NCBI GenBank assembly: GCA_958009085.1
Contig: OY253691.1
Location: forward strand, 1-45,034
Origin: Protoeuglena noctilucae
Taxonomy: Eukaryota; Chlorophyta; Pedinophyceae; Marsupiomonadales; Marsupiomonadaceae
Length of the DNA stretch: 45,034 bases
Reading direction: 5' to 3'
The notes below the pieces were generated by a model that searched no databases, was not told where the DNA came from, and saw only the letters and a list, made by a program, of their open reading frames with translations. Positions 1-15,279 of the stretch are shown here, in pieces. Position 1 is the first letter of the stretch, and every line of letters starts with the position of its first letter. The position numbers were made by a program, and so were the translations under genes.

Positions 1-71
1 GTTTTAGTAGCTCAACGGCAGAGCGTGGGATTGAAAATCCCGAGGTATTGGTTCGATTCCACTCTAAAACA
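1..71 (+). tRNA. trnF(gaa): tRNA-Phe (GAA)
   Basis: A complete cloverleaf: acceptor GTTTTAG pairs with CTAAAAC, the anticodon loop is TTGAAAA, and the T loop is TTCGATT. The T stem has one T-C mismatch. The discriminator is A71. It lies 3 bases upstream of the atp9 start, so its 3' processing would free the atp9 mRNA 5' end. Confidence 0.93.
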
Positions 72-74
72 GTG

Positions 75-296
75 ATGACTGAACTACGACTTGTTGGTGC
101 AGGACTAGCAACCATGGCTCTAGCAGGAGCGGGGGTAGGGCTTGGAAATGTATTTGGATCTCTGATTCTTTCTGTAGCTCGTAGACCGAGACAAAAAAGA
201 CAACTGTTTAATTATGCCATTCTAGGAAGAGCACTCACGGAAGCCATTGCTCTGTTTGCCCTAGTAGTAAGATTTATTCTAATGTTTGTAATGTAA
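75..296 (+). CDS. atp9: ATP synthase Fo subunit c (atp9)
   Basis: 73 aa, the normal size for the proton-carrying c-ring subunit of mitochondrial ATP synthase. Two membrane helices are visible. Helix 1 has the glycine-rich [12 protein letters not shown] and helix 2 has [11 protein letters not shown] with the essential proton-binding Glu. The ATG at 75 is chosen because the longer frame runs back into trnF. Read with AGA = Ala, the second helix becomes LVVAFILMF, as in other c subunits; read as Arg it would put a charge in the membrane. The polar loop contains R-A-P-A-Q. The next ORF starts 1 base after the stop, so the genes are probably co-transcribed. Confidence 0.97.
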   Translation: MTELRLVGAGLATMALAGAGVGLGNVFGSLILSVARRPRQKRQLFNYAILGRALTEAIALFALVVRFILMFVM

Positions 297-297
297 G

Positions 298-1143
298 ATG
301 TTTGAGATGAATTTTTGGAAAGTTGTCAGTCAAATCAAAAATTTTTGGACTAAATTCCAAGCTTCGAAATTCTTTCAAGAAATTCAAAAATTCGGTAAAG
401 AGCTTCTGAAGCTTGGGAGGAGAGTTTTCTTTAGAATGAAACTAATAGATAGAAACAGATTTACCGCTTCGTTTTCTACCTTTTTTGAAAAAGCCAAAGC
501 AAAGCTGGATTCTTACCTAATAGCCCGTATTTTTCTATCTCTAAGAAGACTGGTCTTTCTCTTTCGATTCCTTATCACGAGTCAATTTCTTTTCCTTCTT
601 CTAGGGGTTAGGAGGATGAGCAGAACTCTTTCCATTTGGGTCAAACAGGCTATCGAAAAATCTCATTCTTCAAAGTCGTCCAGTTCGTCGAGCCAATCTG
701 AAAATCCGCTTGCTAAGACTCCGGAGATTCGGAACGAGGCAGAGTCAGATTTTTCCACGAACTGGTTTCAGAAGCTGAGATCTTGGTTTTTTGCGACTCA
801 AAAATCTCCGAGTTCAACTCCACCTTCCAAGGCTAGAAAAGAAGAAAAAGGAAATGTTTCGGAGACTAACGAATCGTCTGTAGAAATTTGGCCAAAATTT
901 AGAGAACAAAAAACGAAGACGTACTCGTCAAGTAGTTCTTTTTCTCCAAACGAGGAGAAATCAACTTCTCGAAACGAGGAATCGAACGTCAAGCATCAGG
1001 AAAAATCCAATTCAAAGCTTCCTTCCCCTACGGAAGATGAAAAAAACTCCTCGAATTTTGAAGATTCAGAGGATACATTTATTTTTCCTACAGTTTATTT
1101 TAGAACTAGAGCTCTACGGCTTCTACGCCTAATTTTCAAATAG
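298..1143 (+). CDS. Unrecognised ORF, membrane segment plus Ser-rich acidic tail
   Basis: 281 aa starting 1 base after atp9. I do not recognise it. Residues about 1-60 are basic and aromatic. Residues about 75-105 form one or two hydrophobic segments (IFLSL-A-A-LVFLF, then FLFLLLGV), hydrophobic only if AGA and AGG are Ala. From about residue 120 the protein is Ser/Lys/Glu-rich and low in complexity. It contains no UUA or UUG codon, like the bodies of the conserved genes, which supports real coding. It ends at TAG 1141-1143; the same frame stays open downstream but with many UUR codons, so I take the TAG as a true stop. It could be a diverged ATP synthase or ribosomal subunit; function unknown. 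Confidence 0.65.
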   Translation: MFEMNFWKVVSQIKNFWTKFQASKFFQEIQKFGKELLKLGRRVFFRMKLIDRNRFTASFSTFFEKAKAKLDSYLIARIFLSLRRLVFLFRFLITSQFLFLLLGVRRMSRTLSIWVKQAIEKSHSSKSSSSSSQSENPLAKTPEIRNEAESDFSTNWFQKLRSWFFATQKSPSSTPPSKARKEEKGNVSETNESSVEIWPKFREQKTKTYSSSSSFSPNEEKSTSRNEESNVKHQEKSNSKLPSPTEDEKNSSNFEDSEDTFIFPTVYFRTRALRLLRLIFK

Positions 1144-1714
1144 ACGGTGGCGTCTTATTTGCCAAAAATTAGCTTTTTTAGGTTAGGGAATGATGTTGTC
1201 CTAGGCGGACAACATGGGGAACTAAAGCATAGGAAAAACGGAGAAACTCGTTCTAAAAGGGGAAAAGCGGAGGTATTGGGATTTCCTTTTTTCTACGGAA
1301 AACTTCCAACCAATGAAGTTTTGCTTTGTACCTCTTTCTTCTTTCTTTTCATACTTGCTTACATACCTTTTTTTTCAGTTCCTAAGGAACTGAAAAAAAT
1401 TCTAGCAGAAAACCATTTGGGGTACGTGTGTCTGAGGAATGGAATTCCTTCGACGTTTTTGGTTCAAGTCCAAAATCTGCTTATTTTTTATGCTCTCTTC
1501 ACTCACTAACCTATGCGAAGCATAAGTAAGTAAGCACAGCATCATTCACTTACTATCCTCTCTTTCAGAGAGGTTAGTAAGTGATTCTAGGTAGGTAAGT
1601 GAATAGAAAACCATTCGCAAGTTCTCATTTTACTTTCTCAGAAGTAGGTTTGTAGAATTGGTTTTTGTTTTTTTTTCTTTTAGATATGTTTTTGTTTGAA
1701 TTGGAAATTTTACT
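1144..1714 (+). other. Gene-poor stretch with strong local hairpins
   Basis: A 363-base open frame covers 1147-1509, but it begins with GTG and uses UUG/UUA many times, unlike genuine genes here, so I do not call it. Several perfect inverted repeats suggest a structured RNA or processing signals: ATGTTGTCC..GGACAACAT at about 1191-1213, AAAACTTC..GAAGTTTT at about 1299-1322, and TTTTTTTCAGTTCC..GGAACTGAAAAAAA at about 1369-1399. A tRNA-like piece follows at 1404-1482. Hairpins of the genome-wide palindrome family fill 1510-1600. Confidence 0.4.
1404..1482 (+). pseudogene. tRNA-like sequence (relic or very divergent tRNA)
   Basis: The ends look like a tRNA: AGCAGA pairs with TCTGCT, and a T arm TTTGG-TTCAAGT-CCAAA is perfect. 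A possible anticodon arm GAGGA-ATGGAAT-TCCTT would present GGA (Ser). The D arm does not fold well and position 7:66 is A-A. It may be a decayed tRNA or one with an unusual D arm. Confidence 0.3.
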
Positions 1715-2791
1715 TTGAGGAACGTTCGTTCTAATAAAAAACAGTGTGAGAGATATGTACGGCTGATCCAAAAATTTTTCTCGAAAAAAGGGATAGAGTA
1801 TGATAAAAAAAAACTAAAATATCTGAGAAAAGAATTTTTCAAACGATACGAAGTGTATCCTATGAACTCTTCTACTTTTTTTCTGAAAAAATGGCAGACG
1901 ACTCGCTTCGTCCTCCGGACCTCGACGGTTCTAACGAAAAGACGACTGGAAGGGAGACAAGTGATTTTTGCTATGTTCAAGTTTTTTTCTCTAGGTCTGA
2001 AATCTGGTCTTTCTTTTCTACAGACCGTAAAAACTCGACTTAAAGAAAAAAACTGGAATCTTCCTTTTCCTATCCAAAGAAAAATAAAAATCGATTCTGA
2101 AATGCTTAAAAGCTTTTCCAGATCCCTCGTGAAACCTGTCGAGAAGAGTGTCGCTTCTTTTGAGACTTCGAGGAAAGAAATGGAAAAAAGAATCGAACTC
2201 CTAAAAGCACAAATCGAAAGAGTAAAAAACCTAGAGAAAAAGGTGGAGAGGGTAAATTTTCATCAAGTGAAACATCAAGAAAAACAAGAAGAATTTCTAT
2301 CAAAACTAACCCAAATGACATCTACCCTCGACCATCTCTCTAAAAAGGTGAATTCTCTGGAAAAAAAAGACGCTCCCTCTAGGTTTAGGAAGGATCAGTT
2401 TTTTCACGAAGTTCAGATTCTGAAAGATCAAAATTTTCAAAATCTTGAACAACAAAAGAAAAGAATTGAAACCATGGAAAAATCACTTAACCATTTTCAA
2501 ACGAAGCTCAACTTTCTAAGTCAAGAAATAGAGAAGATTGAGATGACTCAACGCGATTCTTTTGGTGGGGAAAACCGATTTAGGAGGAAAACTTTTGAAA
2601 AGAAAATTCCGAACAGACCTACAAAATTTCCAGAAACCCATTTTCGGTTTAGCCTTTCTCAGGGAAACAGACAGCAGACAGAATATCTGCCTCGATCGGA
2701 ACAAGACGTTTCTGGGATGGAACCAAAAAAGAAAGAGAAGTTTTGGTCAATCTATTTCAAAATTGGCAATGGACTCCCGAAAACAGACTAG
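1715..2791 (+). CDS. Unrecognised ORF, coiled-coil protein
   Basis: 358 aa if the TTG at 1715 is the start; the first ATG in frame is at 1862 (309 aa). I do not recognise it. Residues about 140-290 are a long run of heptad-like Lys/Glu/Gln/Leu sequence (KQEEFLSKL, LDHLSKKVNSLEKK), a strong coiled-coil candidate. AGA/AGG as Ala fits heptad positions well (IE-A-VKNLEKKVE-A-V). There is no clear membrane segment. UUA and UUG are absent after the first codon, as in genuine genes here. The stop is followed after 2 bases by the ATG of the next ORF, which suggests one transcript. Confidence 0.65.
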   Translation: MRNVRSNKKQCERYVRLIQKFFSKKGIEYDKKKLKYLRKEFFKRYEVYPMNSSTFFLKKWQTTRFVLRTSTVLTKRRLEGRQVIFAMFKFFSLGLKSGLSFLQTVKTRLKEKNWNLPFPIQRKIKIDSEMLKSFSRSLVKPVEKSVASFETSRKEMEKRIELLKAQIERVKNLEKKVERVNFHQVKHQEKQEEFLSKLTQMTSTLDHLSKKVNSLEKKDAPSRFRKDQFFHEVQILKDQNFQNLEQQKKRIETMEKSLNHFQTKLNFLSQEIEKIEMTQRDSFGGENRFRRKTFEKKIPNRPTKFPETHFRFSLSQGNRQQTEYLPRSEQDVSGMEPKKKEKFWSIYFKIGNGLPKTD

Positions 2792-2793
2792 GA

Positions 2794-3123
2794 ATGTTCC
2801 TTTTTAGACTTAGCTTTAGGAAATTTGTTTTTACAATTATGGAAAGAATTCAAATTCTTTATGCTCCAGAAGTCTCTACGAAACCTAGAATTCCTTTTTC
2901 CACTTTTCTTGCTAAAAAGATTTTTTCTTTTTTTGAAACCATTTCTTCTTATTTTGGAAAGATTTCTTCTGAGAATTTTTTCCTCTTTTTTCTTCTGGCT
3001 GTGGCTAGTATTAGATATCTTTGGTGGTCGTTTTCTTGGACCAACCTTCTGGGATGGGTTGGAAAATATCTTCTCATTCCAGCTAGATTTGTTGGAAGGT
3101 TTCATGTACTCACTGGAGGCTGA
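2794..3123 (+). CDS. Unrecognised small membrane protein
   Basis: 109 aa from the ATG 2 bases after the previous stop. The frame was chosen over an overlapping one because it uses only CUN leucines and AGR in small-residue positions; the competing frame is full of UUA/UUG. Hydrophobic segments lie at about residues 62-80 (FFLFFLLAVASI-A-YLWW) and 85-105 (LLGWVGKYLLIPA-A-FVGAFH). The product would be an inner-membrane protein. Small ATP synthase or Complex II anchors are possible, but no diagnostic motif is visible. Confidence 0.55.
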   Translation: MFLFRLSFRKFVFTIMERIQILYAPEVSTKPRIPFSTFLAKKIFSFFETISSYFGKISSENFFLFFLLAVASIRYLWWSFSWTNLLGWVGKYLLIPARFVGRFHVLTGG

Positions 3124-3165
3124 GGATGGGTCGGACTCAGGAGGCTCTCTCCGTATTTTCAGGCG

Positions 3166-4107
3166 ATGGCGAGTCAGCTACTTGTTTATGCACAATGGTT
3201 CCTAGCTCAGTTTTCTAGACTAAGTCCAAGAATTCAATATGGTAGGATTGGTGCCACCAGACTGATTTTTCTCAGAAGGGGGGGATATAGATATTATGGT
3301 TTTTCCCGATCTCGTCCAAAAAGAAGACGAGTTTCTCAAGCTGCGGAAGCTCAAAGAAACCAAATTTCCACTGATCTGGAACCAAGAGCCGGAAATGAAG
3401 AAACCAATGATCCACAAGTGGCTAGACCACTTGGAAACAGGAATCTAGGGAATGATCCTAGAGAAGAAAGAAATCTTAGACAAGATAGAAATCTTAGGGA
3501 AAATAGAAATCCTGGAGGGGATGTTCTCGAAACTAGGCAAAGGGGGCCACAAAGGCCAAAACCACCTATCAGCAAAATCGAAGAACTCCCAGATGGGCTA
3601 CCTCCCCTGGAGATTCGAACTCGAAGAGAAATTCTTGAGGCTATGGTTCAAGTTAGAAATCCCGACGTAGATAGAATTCGTAGGCGTCGAGCGGAAGCTG
3701 GAGTAGGGATGGATCAAATGTTTAATATATTTGAGAATGAGCTTGAAGAAATTCAAGCTTTTTTTGAAGGTCGTGAAGAAAGGGAGATCCTAGATTCAGA
3801 ACAGACGTATCGAATTCTGCGAAAAAATGATGAACTACTTGAAAAAAAGTTTGCCGAAAGGCAAGAAAAAGCCCATTTTCACGCCAATTCGGAATTTGTA
3901 CAACGTGGACAAGCGCAGGTGCAGCCTTACCGGCATGAAAATGAGAGAAGTTCTAGAAATTTTCCTAAATCTCCTTTTGAGGATCGAGCGAATCCTGTAC
4001 ACGTTCACGATAGGCCAAAAACTACGGATTCGCACACCATTCAACTTGGTACCAATCCAAAAAGGGTTCAAACTTTTCAGAATTTTATTAAAAAGGTGCC
4101 GAAGTAA
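3166..4107 (+). CDS. Unrecognised ORF, N-terminal membrane helix and long polar domain
   Basis: 313 aa. With AGR read as Ala, residues about 24-47 become a clean membrane helix (IQYGAIGATALIFLAAGGYA), followed by a basic stop-transfer segment (GFSRSRPKAAR). The rest is hydrophilic, with an Asn/Ala/Glu/Asp-rich imperfect repeat at about residues 91-118 and charged stretches to the end. The helix is convincing only under the revised code, which argues that the gene is translated by it. I do not recognise the family. It is the last of four consecutive unknown ORFs after atp9 on the same strand with short spacers. Confidence 0.6.
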   Translation: MASQLLVYAQWFLAQFSRLSPRIQYGRIGATRLIFLRRGGYRYYGFSRSRPKRRRVSQAAEAQRNQISTDLEPRAGNEETNDPQVARPLGNRNLGNDPREERNLRQDRNLRENRNPGGDVLETRQRGPQRPKPPISKIEELPDGLPPLEIRTRREILEAMVQVRNPDVDRIRRRRAEAGVGMDQMFNIFENELEEIQAFFEGREEREILDSEQTYRILRKNDELLEKKFAERQEKAHFHANSEFVQRGQAQVQPYRHENERSSRNFPKSPFEDRANPVHVHDRPKTTDSHTIQLGTNPKRVQTFQNFIKKVPK

Positions 4108-4201
4108 TCTCCGAATTTTGAACCTCTTTTTTTTTACTAACCTTTCTAACTGAGAGGAGGGTAACTCTCTTTGAGTTTTCAATAAGTCAATAGAGAACTC
4201 A

Positions 4202-4297
4202 GAGCAAATAGCTCAGTGGTTAGAACATTTGGTTTTTCTCTAAACGAAGTTTAAGTAGAGAACCAAAGAGTCAGAAATTCGAATTTTCTTTTGCTCA
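4202..4297 (+). pseudogene. tRNA-Ile-like gene with a hairpin in place of the anticodon loop
   Basis: This matches trnI(gat) at 26168-26240 in the acceptor stem (GAGCAAA/TTTGCTC), most of the D arm and the T arm. The 7-base anticodon loop is replaced by about 30 bases containing TTCTCTAAAC-GAA-GTTTAAGTAGAGAA, a palindrome of the style found in the spacers. The anticodon stem TTTGG/CCAAA is still paired. It is probably a duplicated tRNA disabled by hairpin insertion; a spliced tRNA intron is an alternative. Confidence 0.6.
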
Positions 4298-11481
<7,184 letters not shown>

Positions 11482-11799
11482 CATTTTCTTGGACTAAGGG
11501 GAATGCCTCGTCGATATCCGGATTATCCTGATTGTTTCGCTAAATGGAATAGAGTTTCTAGCTTTGGATCATATATTTCACTAATGGCAACTCTTCTATT
11601 TGCTTATATTAGATATGACGCTTGGAGAGGAAATCAATCTACAGAGAAAAGACCATGGAGAGTAGGATATGGTTGGGGAGAAACCAATCTTTCTCTAGAA
11701 TGGGTAGTGCCATCTCCAACAAGATTTCATACCTATCCGGGTTCTGCACCTAGAATTTACATTCCAAATGCTTGCATTACCTATGCGAAGCATAGGTAA
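11482..11799 (+). CDS. cox1: Cytochrome c oxidase subunit 1, exon 3
   Basis: Encodes [17 protein letters not shown], where Ala is AGG (11497-11499) and both arginines are CGN, a clean test of AGG as Ala. The C-terminal cytoplasmic segment follows ([18 protein letters not shown]). The last residues (CITYAKHR) and the TAA come from a spacer palindrome (TTACCTATGC-GAA-GCATAGGTAA). The full protein is 533 aa, typical of COX1. Confidence 0.96.
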   Translation, partial: HFLGLRGMPRRYPDYPDCFAKWNRVSSFGSYISLMATLLFAYIRYDAWRGNQSTEKRPWRVGYGWGETNLSLEWVVPSPTRFHTYPGSAPRIYIPNACITYAKHR

Positions 11800-12396
11800 A
11801 ACATCATTTACTTACTTACCTACCTAAACCGAAGGTTTAGGTTGCTATGCTTTGCTAACTTACCTATGCTTTGCATAGGTAAGTATGTAAGTTAGTAAGT
11901 GAATAGAGGTAACTAAGTTACTTCCATTTATATACTAACTTTTCTGAAAGAAAGGTTAGTAAGTTAGTAACTAAAAGAGAGGTAAGTGAAGGGGTAGCTA
12001 GATTCACTAACCTCTATTCACTTACTTACCTCTCTGAAAGAGAGGTAAGTAAGTGAATGATGCTTCGTTGACTTATGCAAAGCATTTACCTCTCTGAAAG
12101 AGAGCTTAGTGAATGATAGAGTCTAAGCTATTTGACCAAGTTTATGCGTAATTTTTTACTATTTTTTTAGGTTTCAAAAAATCGAATAAAATCAATGGAT
12201 TCCACTTTCTATCTAAACAAAGTTAACCTTACCTCTATTCACTAACTAACCTATAATCACTAACTTATGCATTCCTATGCTATGCGACAGCATAAGTTAG
12301 TGAATGCTCTTTCAGAGAGGTTAGTTAGTAAATAGAGGTAAGTAAGGTAAGTAGAGAGGTAAATATCAATTAAATAAAAATAACAAAAATCAAAAC
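11800..12396 (+). repeat. Palindrome-filled spacer between cox1 and nad5
   Basis: No gene seen. It is packed with family hairpins, including CCTAAACC-GAA-GGTTTAGG, ACTAACTTTCT-GAA-AGAAAGGTTAGT and TTCACTTACTTACCTCTCT-GAA-AGAGAGGTAAGTAAGTGAA (about 12018-12058). An AT-rich island without palindromes lies at about 12120-12215. Confidence 0.8.
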
Positions 12397-14358
12397 ATGT
12401 ATGGACTAATTCTTTATCTACCAATTGCTGGAGCAAGAGTTTGCGGCCTAGCAGGTCGTTGGCTCGGGGCACGGGGAAGAAGAAGGGTTAGAACTTCTTG
12501 TCTAAGAATGACAAGAGGACTAAGCTGGAGAAGGTTTTATGAAGTCGGCATTAGGGGGGTTCAAGCCTATGTCGCTCTAAGACCTTGGTTCCGGAGAGAT
12601 AGTTTCGAAATTCACTGGAGATGTCATGTGGATAGACTTACAAGGGTCATGATTAGACTAGTAAGTACGGTTTCGACGCTTGTTCATCTTTATTCAAGCG
12701 AATATCTTAGAAAAGACCCTCATCTTCCTCGATTTTTTTCATATCTAAGTTTTTTCACCTTTACAATGATGGTACTCGTGACTAGAAGAGATCTTGTCCA
12801 ACTTTTTTTTGGTTGGGAAGGTGTAGGAGTAGCCTCTTTTCTTCTCATTCAATTTTGGTTTAGACGAGCTAGAAGAAATTCGGGAGCGAACAAAGCAATG
12901 ATTTACAACCGAGTGGGAGATGTTAGACTCGCCATTGGGGCGTTTGTGAGATATAGTCTTGCGGGAAGAGTTGACTTCTCTAGTCTATCTCTAAGAAGCA
13001 CTCTTCTCGTGGATTCTACTCTTTCTTTTGCATCCTTTGAATTTCCGGCTCTCACAACCCTAAGACTGCTTCTTCTGTTTGGTGCTATGGGAAAATCAGC
13101 TCAACTAGGGCTACATCCGTGGCTTCCAGATGCTATGGAAGGACCAACTCCGGTGTCTGCGCTTATTCATGCCGCGACTATGGTTACAGCCGGAGTCTAC
13201 CTTCTAGTGCGAACAAATGTTCTTAGAACGGAAACGTCGCTTAGAAGAGTAAGAAGAGTTGGAGCACTCACTTCGCTTTTTGCTGTTAGTGTAGGAAGTG
13301 GACAAACAGACATGAAACGAATGATTGCTTATTCTACTTGTAGCCAACTGGGATTTATGGTTTTTGCTTGTGGATGTGGACAATTTTCAAGAGCTATTTT
13401 TCATCTGTTTACTCACGGATTTTATAAAAGGCTGCTATTTCTTGCCAGGGGGGCCGTACTTCATGCTCTGAGAGATGAACAAGATATTCGTCGAATGGGT
13501 GCCAGAAGACGATTCCTTCCTTTCACGGCTACTAGGCTCGTGACTGGAAGTTTTGCTCTTAGAGGATTTCCGTTTAGAGCTGGATTTTATTCTAAAGATC
13601 TGATCCTCGAAACCGCTGAAGGAACTATGACTCTTCTCACAGCTCCAAGAGCTCTTTGTAGAAGTCTTAGAGCTTATGGAACCGCTTTTTACAGTACCAC
13701 TCTAATTGTCAGAAGATTTCTAGGCTCGCCTAAAAGGCCTAAATCCACAGTAGCAAGCAGACACGAACCAGGATTTGCTATGAGATTTCCACTAGCTAGA
13801 CTTTCTCTAGCAAGAATTTTTGTTGGATGGTTTACTGAAGATCTATTTGTAGGAGTAGGTACTCCGTTTTGGGGGGCTTCCGTAGCAAACCATTATTCTA
13901 CGGAAGGTCTTCTTAGGATGGAATTTCAATCATGGAAAGTTCTGCCAATTCTTCTTAGTAGACTTGGAGTCATTTTTGGTTATTTTTCATCGATTTTTCT
14001 GTCTAAAAAAGTTGAAGAGAGTGAATTTAACCAATTTCTGAATCCTCTTCGAGTGTATTTCATTCCTTCTGCGGTAGCTTCTTCAAGAAGAGCCTCTCAA
14101 AATTTTCTAACCAGACGTTGGGGATTTGACAGACTTTTTCATAAACATCTCGCCTCCACTGGTTTTCATCATGGCTGGGTCACTACTTATAGACGACTAG
14201 ATCAAGGAGTTCTTGAATATCTGGCTCCTTATGGAAGGGCAAGAAGTGTTCAAAAAAGTTCTCAACAAGTGCGTTCTTTCCAAACTCCAAGTTATGGCTA
14301 TGGTCAATTTGTGTTTAGAATGTTTAGAAGAAGAATTTTTCTTATTGTCATTACCTAA
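12397..14358 (+). CDS. nad5: NADH dehydrogenase subunit 5 (nad5)
   Basis: 653 aa, a proton-pumping antiporter-like subunit of Complex I. Diagnostic motifs: FYEVGI-A-G, HLYSSEYL, LFFGWEGVGVASFLLI, NRVGD, LGLHPWLPDAMEGPTPVSALIHAATMV with the pumping Lys/His region, and DMKRMIAYSTCSQLGFM. AGA and AGG repeatedly replace Ala or other small residues in membrane helices (DSLT-A-VM with AGG). I read the whole frame and found no UUA, UUG or AUA codon in 653. A hairpin follows immediately after the stop. Confidence 0.97.
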   Translation: MYGLILYLPIAGARVCGLAGRWLGARGRRRVRTSCLRMTRGLSWRRFYEVGIRGVQAYVALRPWFRRDSFEIHWRCHVDRLTRVMIRLVSTVSTLVHLYSSEYLRKDPHLPRFFSYLSFFTFTMMVLVTRRDLVQLFFGWEGVGVASFLLIQFWFRRARRNSGANKAMIYNRVGDVRLAIGAFVRYSLAGRVDFSSLSLRSTLLVDSTLSFASFEFPALTTLRLLLLFGAMGKSAQLGLHPWLPDAMEGPTPVSALIHAATMVTAGVYLLVRTNVLRTETSLRRVRRVGALTSLFAVSVGSGQTDMKRMIAYSTCSQLGFMVFACGCGQFSRAIFHLFTHGFYKRLLFLARGAVLHALRDEQDIRRMGARRRFLPFTATRLVTGSFALRGFPFRAGFYSKDLILETAEGTMTLLTAPRALCRSLRAYGTAFYSTTLIVRRFLGSPKRPKSTVASRHEPGFAMRFPLARLSLARIFVGWFTEDLFVGVGTPFWGASVANHYSTEGLLRMEFQSWKVLPILLSRLGVIFGYFSSIFLSKKVEESEFNQFLNPLRVYFIPSAVASSRRASQNFLTRRWGFDRLFHKHLASTGFHHGWVTTYRRLDQGVLEYLAPYGRARSVQKSSQQVRSFQTPSYGYGQFVFRMFRRRIFLIVIT

Positions 14359-14366
14359 ACTTTTCA

Positions 14367-14419
14367 CTTACCTCTAATCACTTACTTATGCGAAGCATAA
14401 GTAAGTGATTAGAGGTAAG
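14367..14419 (+). repeat. 25-bp perfect hairpin after nad5
   Basis: CTTACCTCTAATCACTTACT.. pairs over 25 bases with its reverse complement around a GAA triloop (14392-14394). It lies between nad5 and the tatC-like gene, 8 bases after the nad5 stop, and could define or protect the mRNA 3' end. Confidence 0.9.
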
Positions 14420-14432
14420 CTAATAAAAGTAG

Positions 14433-15017
14433 ATGATTTCTCGATTTCTTTTTCTTTCTATTTGTTTTCTCGTATCTAGTTTTGTTACTCTATGTCTTTC
14501 TTTTTCTATAAGACCTTTTTGGATCTCCTATTTTGTTATTCATAGACTTCCACTGGAAAGACTTCATCTCTATCAAACTACAGAATCCACTAGCTTTGGT
14601 TTTTGTATTTGTCTCAGGATTCTAAGCAGTCTACCTCTCTTTTTTTATTATACTAAGCAATTTCAACCTTCTAGTTGGCTAGCCAATAGGAAACGTGGTC
14701 CTAGAATCAAAATTTCTGTATTTCTTGGTAGGTGGAGAAGAAGGTTTTTCCTCATTCTTTGGCTATTTGAATTTCAAAGAGATCTGTCAATTGAAGAAGA
14801 TCTTTGGTGGAGCAATCAAGAAACTTCATGGAATGCTTCTTTTCCTCTGCAAAGTCAAGGTAAGTACTCTGGAGTTTTTTTTAGAGAACTAACTCCGAAT
14901 AGAATTTTTTTTAGAAGGGTTTTTAGATTTCTTTTTTCGGTTATCATTTCTATTTTCCTCTTCTTACTTACCTACCTATGCATTCCTTACTTACTTATGC
15001 GAAGCATAAGTAAGTAA
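14433..15017 (+). CDS. tatC: Probable TatC/MttB protein translocase subunit
   Basis: 194 aa; the last part (LLTYLCIPYLLMRSISK) is encoded by a palindrome. The hydrophobic pattern matches the first half of TatC: helix FLFLSICFLVSSFVTLCLSF, then a short loop and the conserved-looking LHLYQTTESTSFGFCICL, helix ILSSLPLFFYYTKQFQP and a polar WLAN-A-KRG segment, then helices near LGAWAAAFFLILWLF and VFAFLFSVIISIFLF. TatC exports folded proteins across the inner membrane and is encoded in several green algal mtDNAs. The match is by eye, and the protein is shorter than usual (about 240 aa). Confidence 0.5.
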   Translation: MISRFLFLSICFLVSSFVTLCLSFSIRPFWISYFVIHRLPLERLHLYQTTESTSFGFCICLRILSSLPLFFYYTKQFQPSSWLANRKRGPRIKISVFLGRWRRRFFLILWLFEFQRDLSIEEDLWWSNQETSWNASFPLQSQGKYSGVFFRELTPNRIFFRRVFRFLFSVIISIFLFLLTYLCIPYLLMRSISK

Positions 15018-15207
15018 GGACAGCATAGCAACCAAAACCTTCGGTTTTGGTAGGTAAATAGAGCAGCCTATCAAGCAAGTAAGCGAGTTACCCTCTTCGA
15101 GTGTATTTCATTCCGCTTCGAGTTCTCAGCCCTTTACCCAAACGTGTAACTTATTTAATTTTCTTTCAGTTAGTAAGTAACTGAAAGAAAATTAAATAAT
15201 TGATTTT

Positions 15208-15279
15208 AGGTTTCTAGCTCAGTGGTAGAGCAGTGGACTTTTAATCCATTGGTCATGGGTTCAAATCCCATGAAACCTA
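15208..15279 (+). tRNA. trnK(ttt): tRNA-Lys (UUU)
   Basis: Acceptor AGGTTTC/GAAACCT, D arm GCTC..GAGC, anticodon loop CTTTTAA, T arm ATGGG-TTCAAAT-CCCAT. Its anticodon and T arms resemble those of the UCU tRNA at 26942, a possible relative. Confidence 0.95.

Noticed and set aside
1147-1509. Open frame of 120 codons after the first unknown ORF, in the same frame across a TAG
   Set aside because: It needs a GTG start, and uses UUG/UUA repeatedly, which real genes here avoid. It overlaps hairpins and a tRNA-like sequence. I therefore also rejected TAG as a sense codon joining it to the upstream ORF.
1630-1980. Open frames on the minus strand, here and throughout the window
   Set aside because: All are opposite genes or in palindromes, which read alike on both strands. 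None shows a recognisable motif or the codon habits of the + strand genes.
2825-3205. Alternative frame over the small membrane protein, in frame with the coiled-coil ORF past its TAG
   Set aside because: It is rich in UUA/UUG leucines, while the other frame uses CUN leucines and places AGR at plausible alanine sites. The alternative is a shadow.
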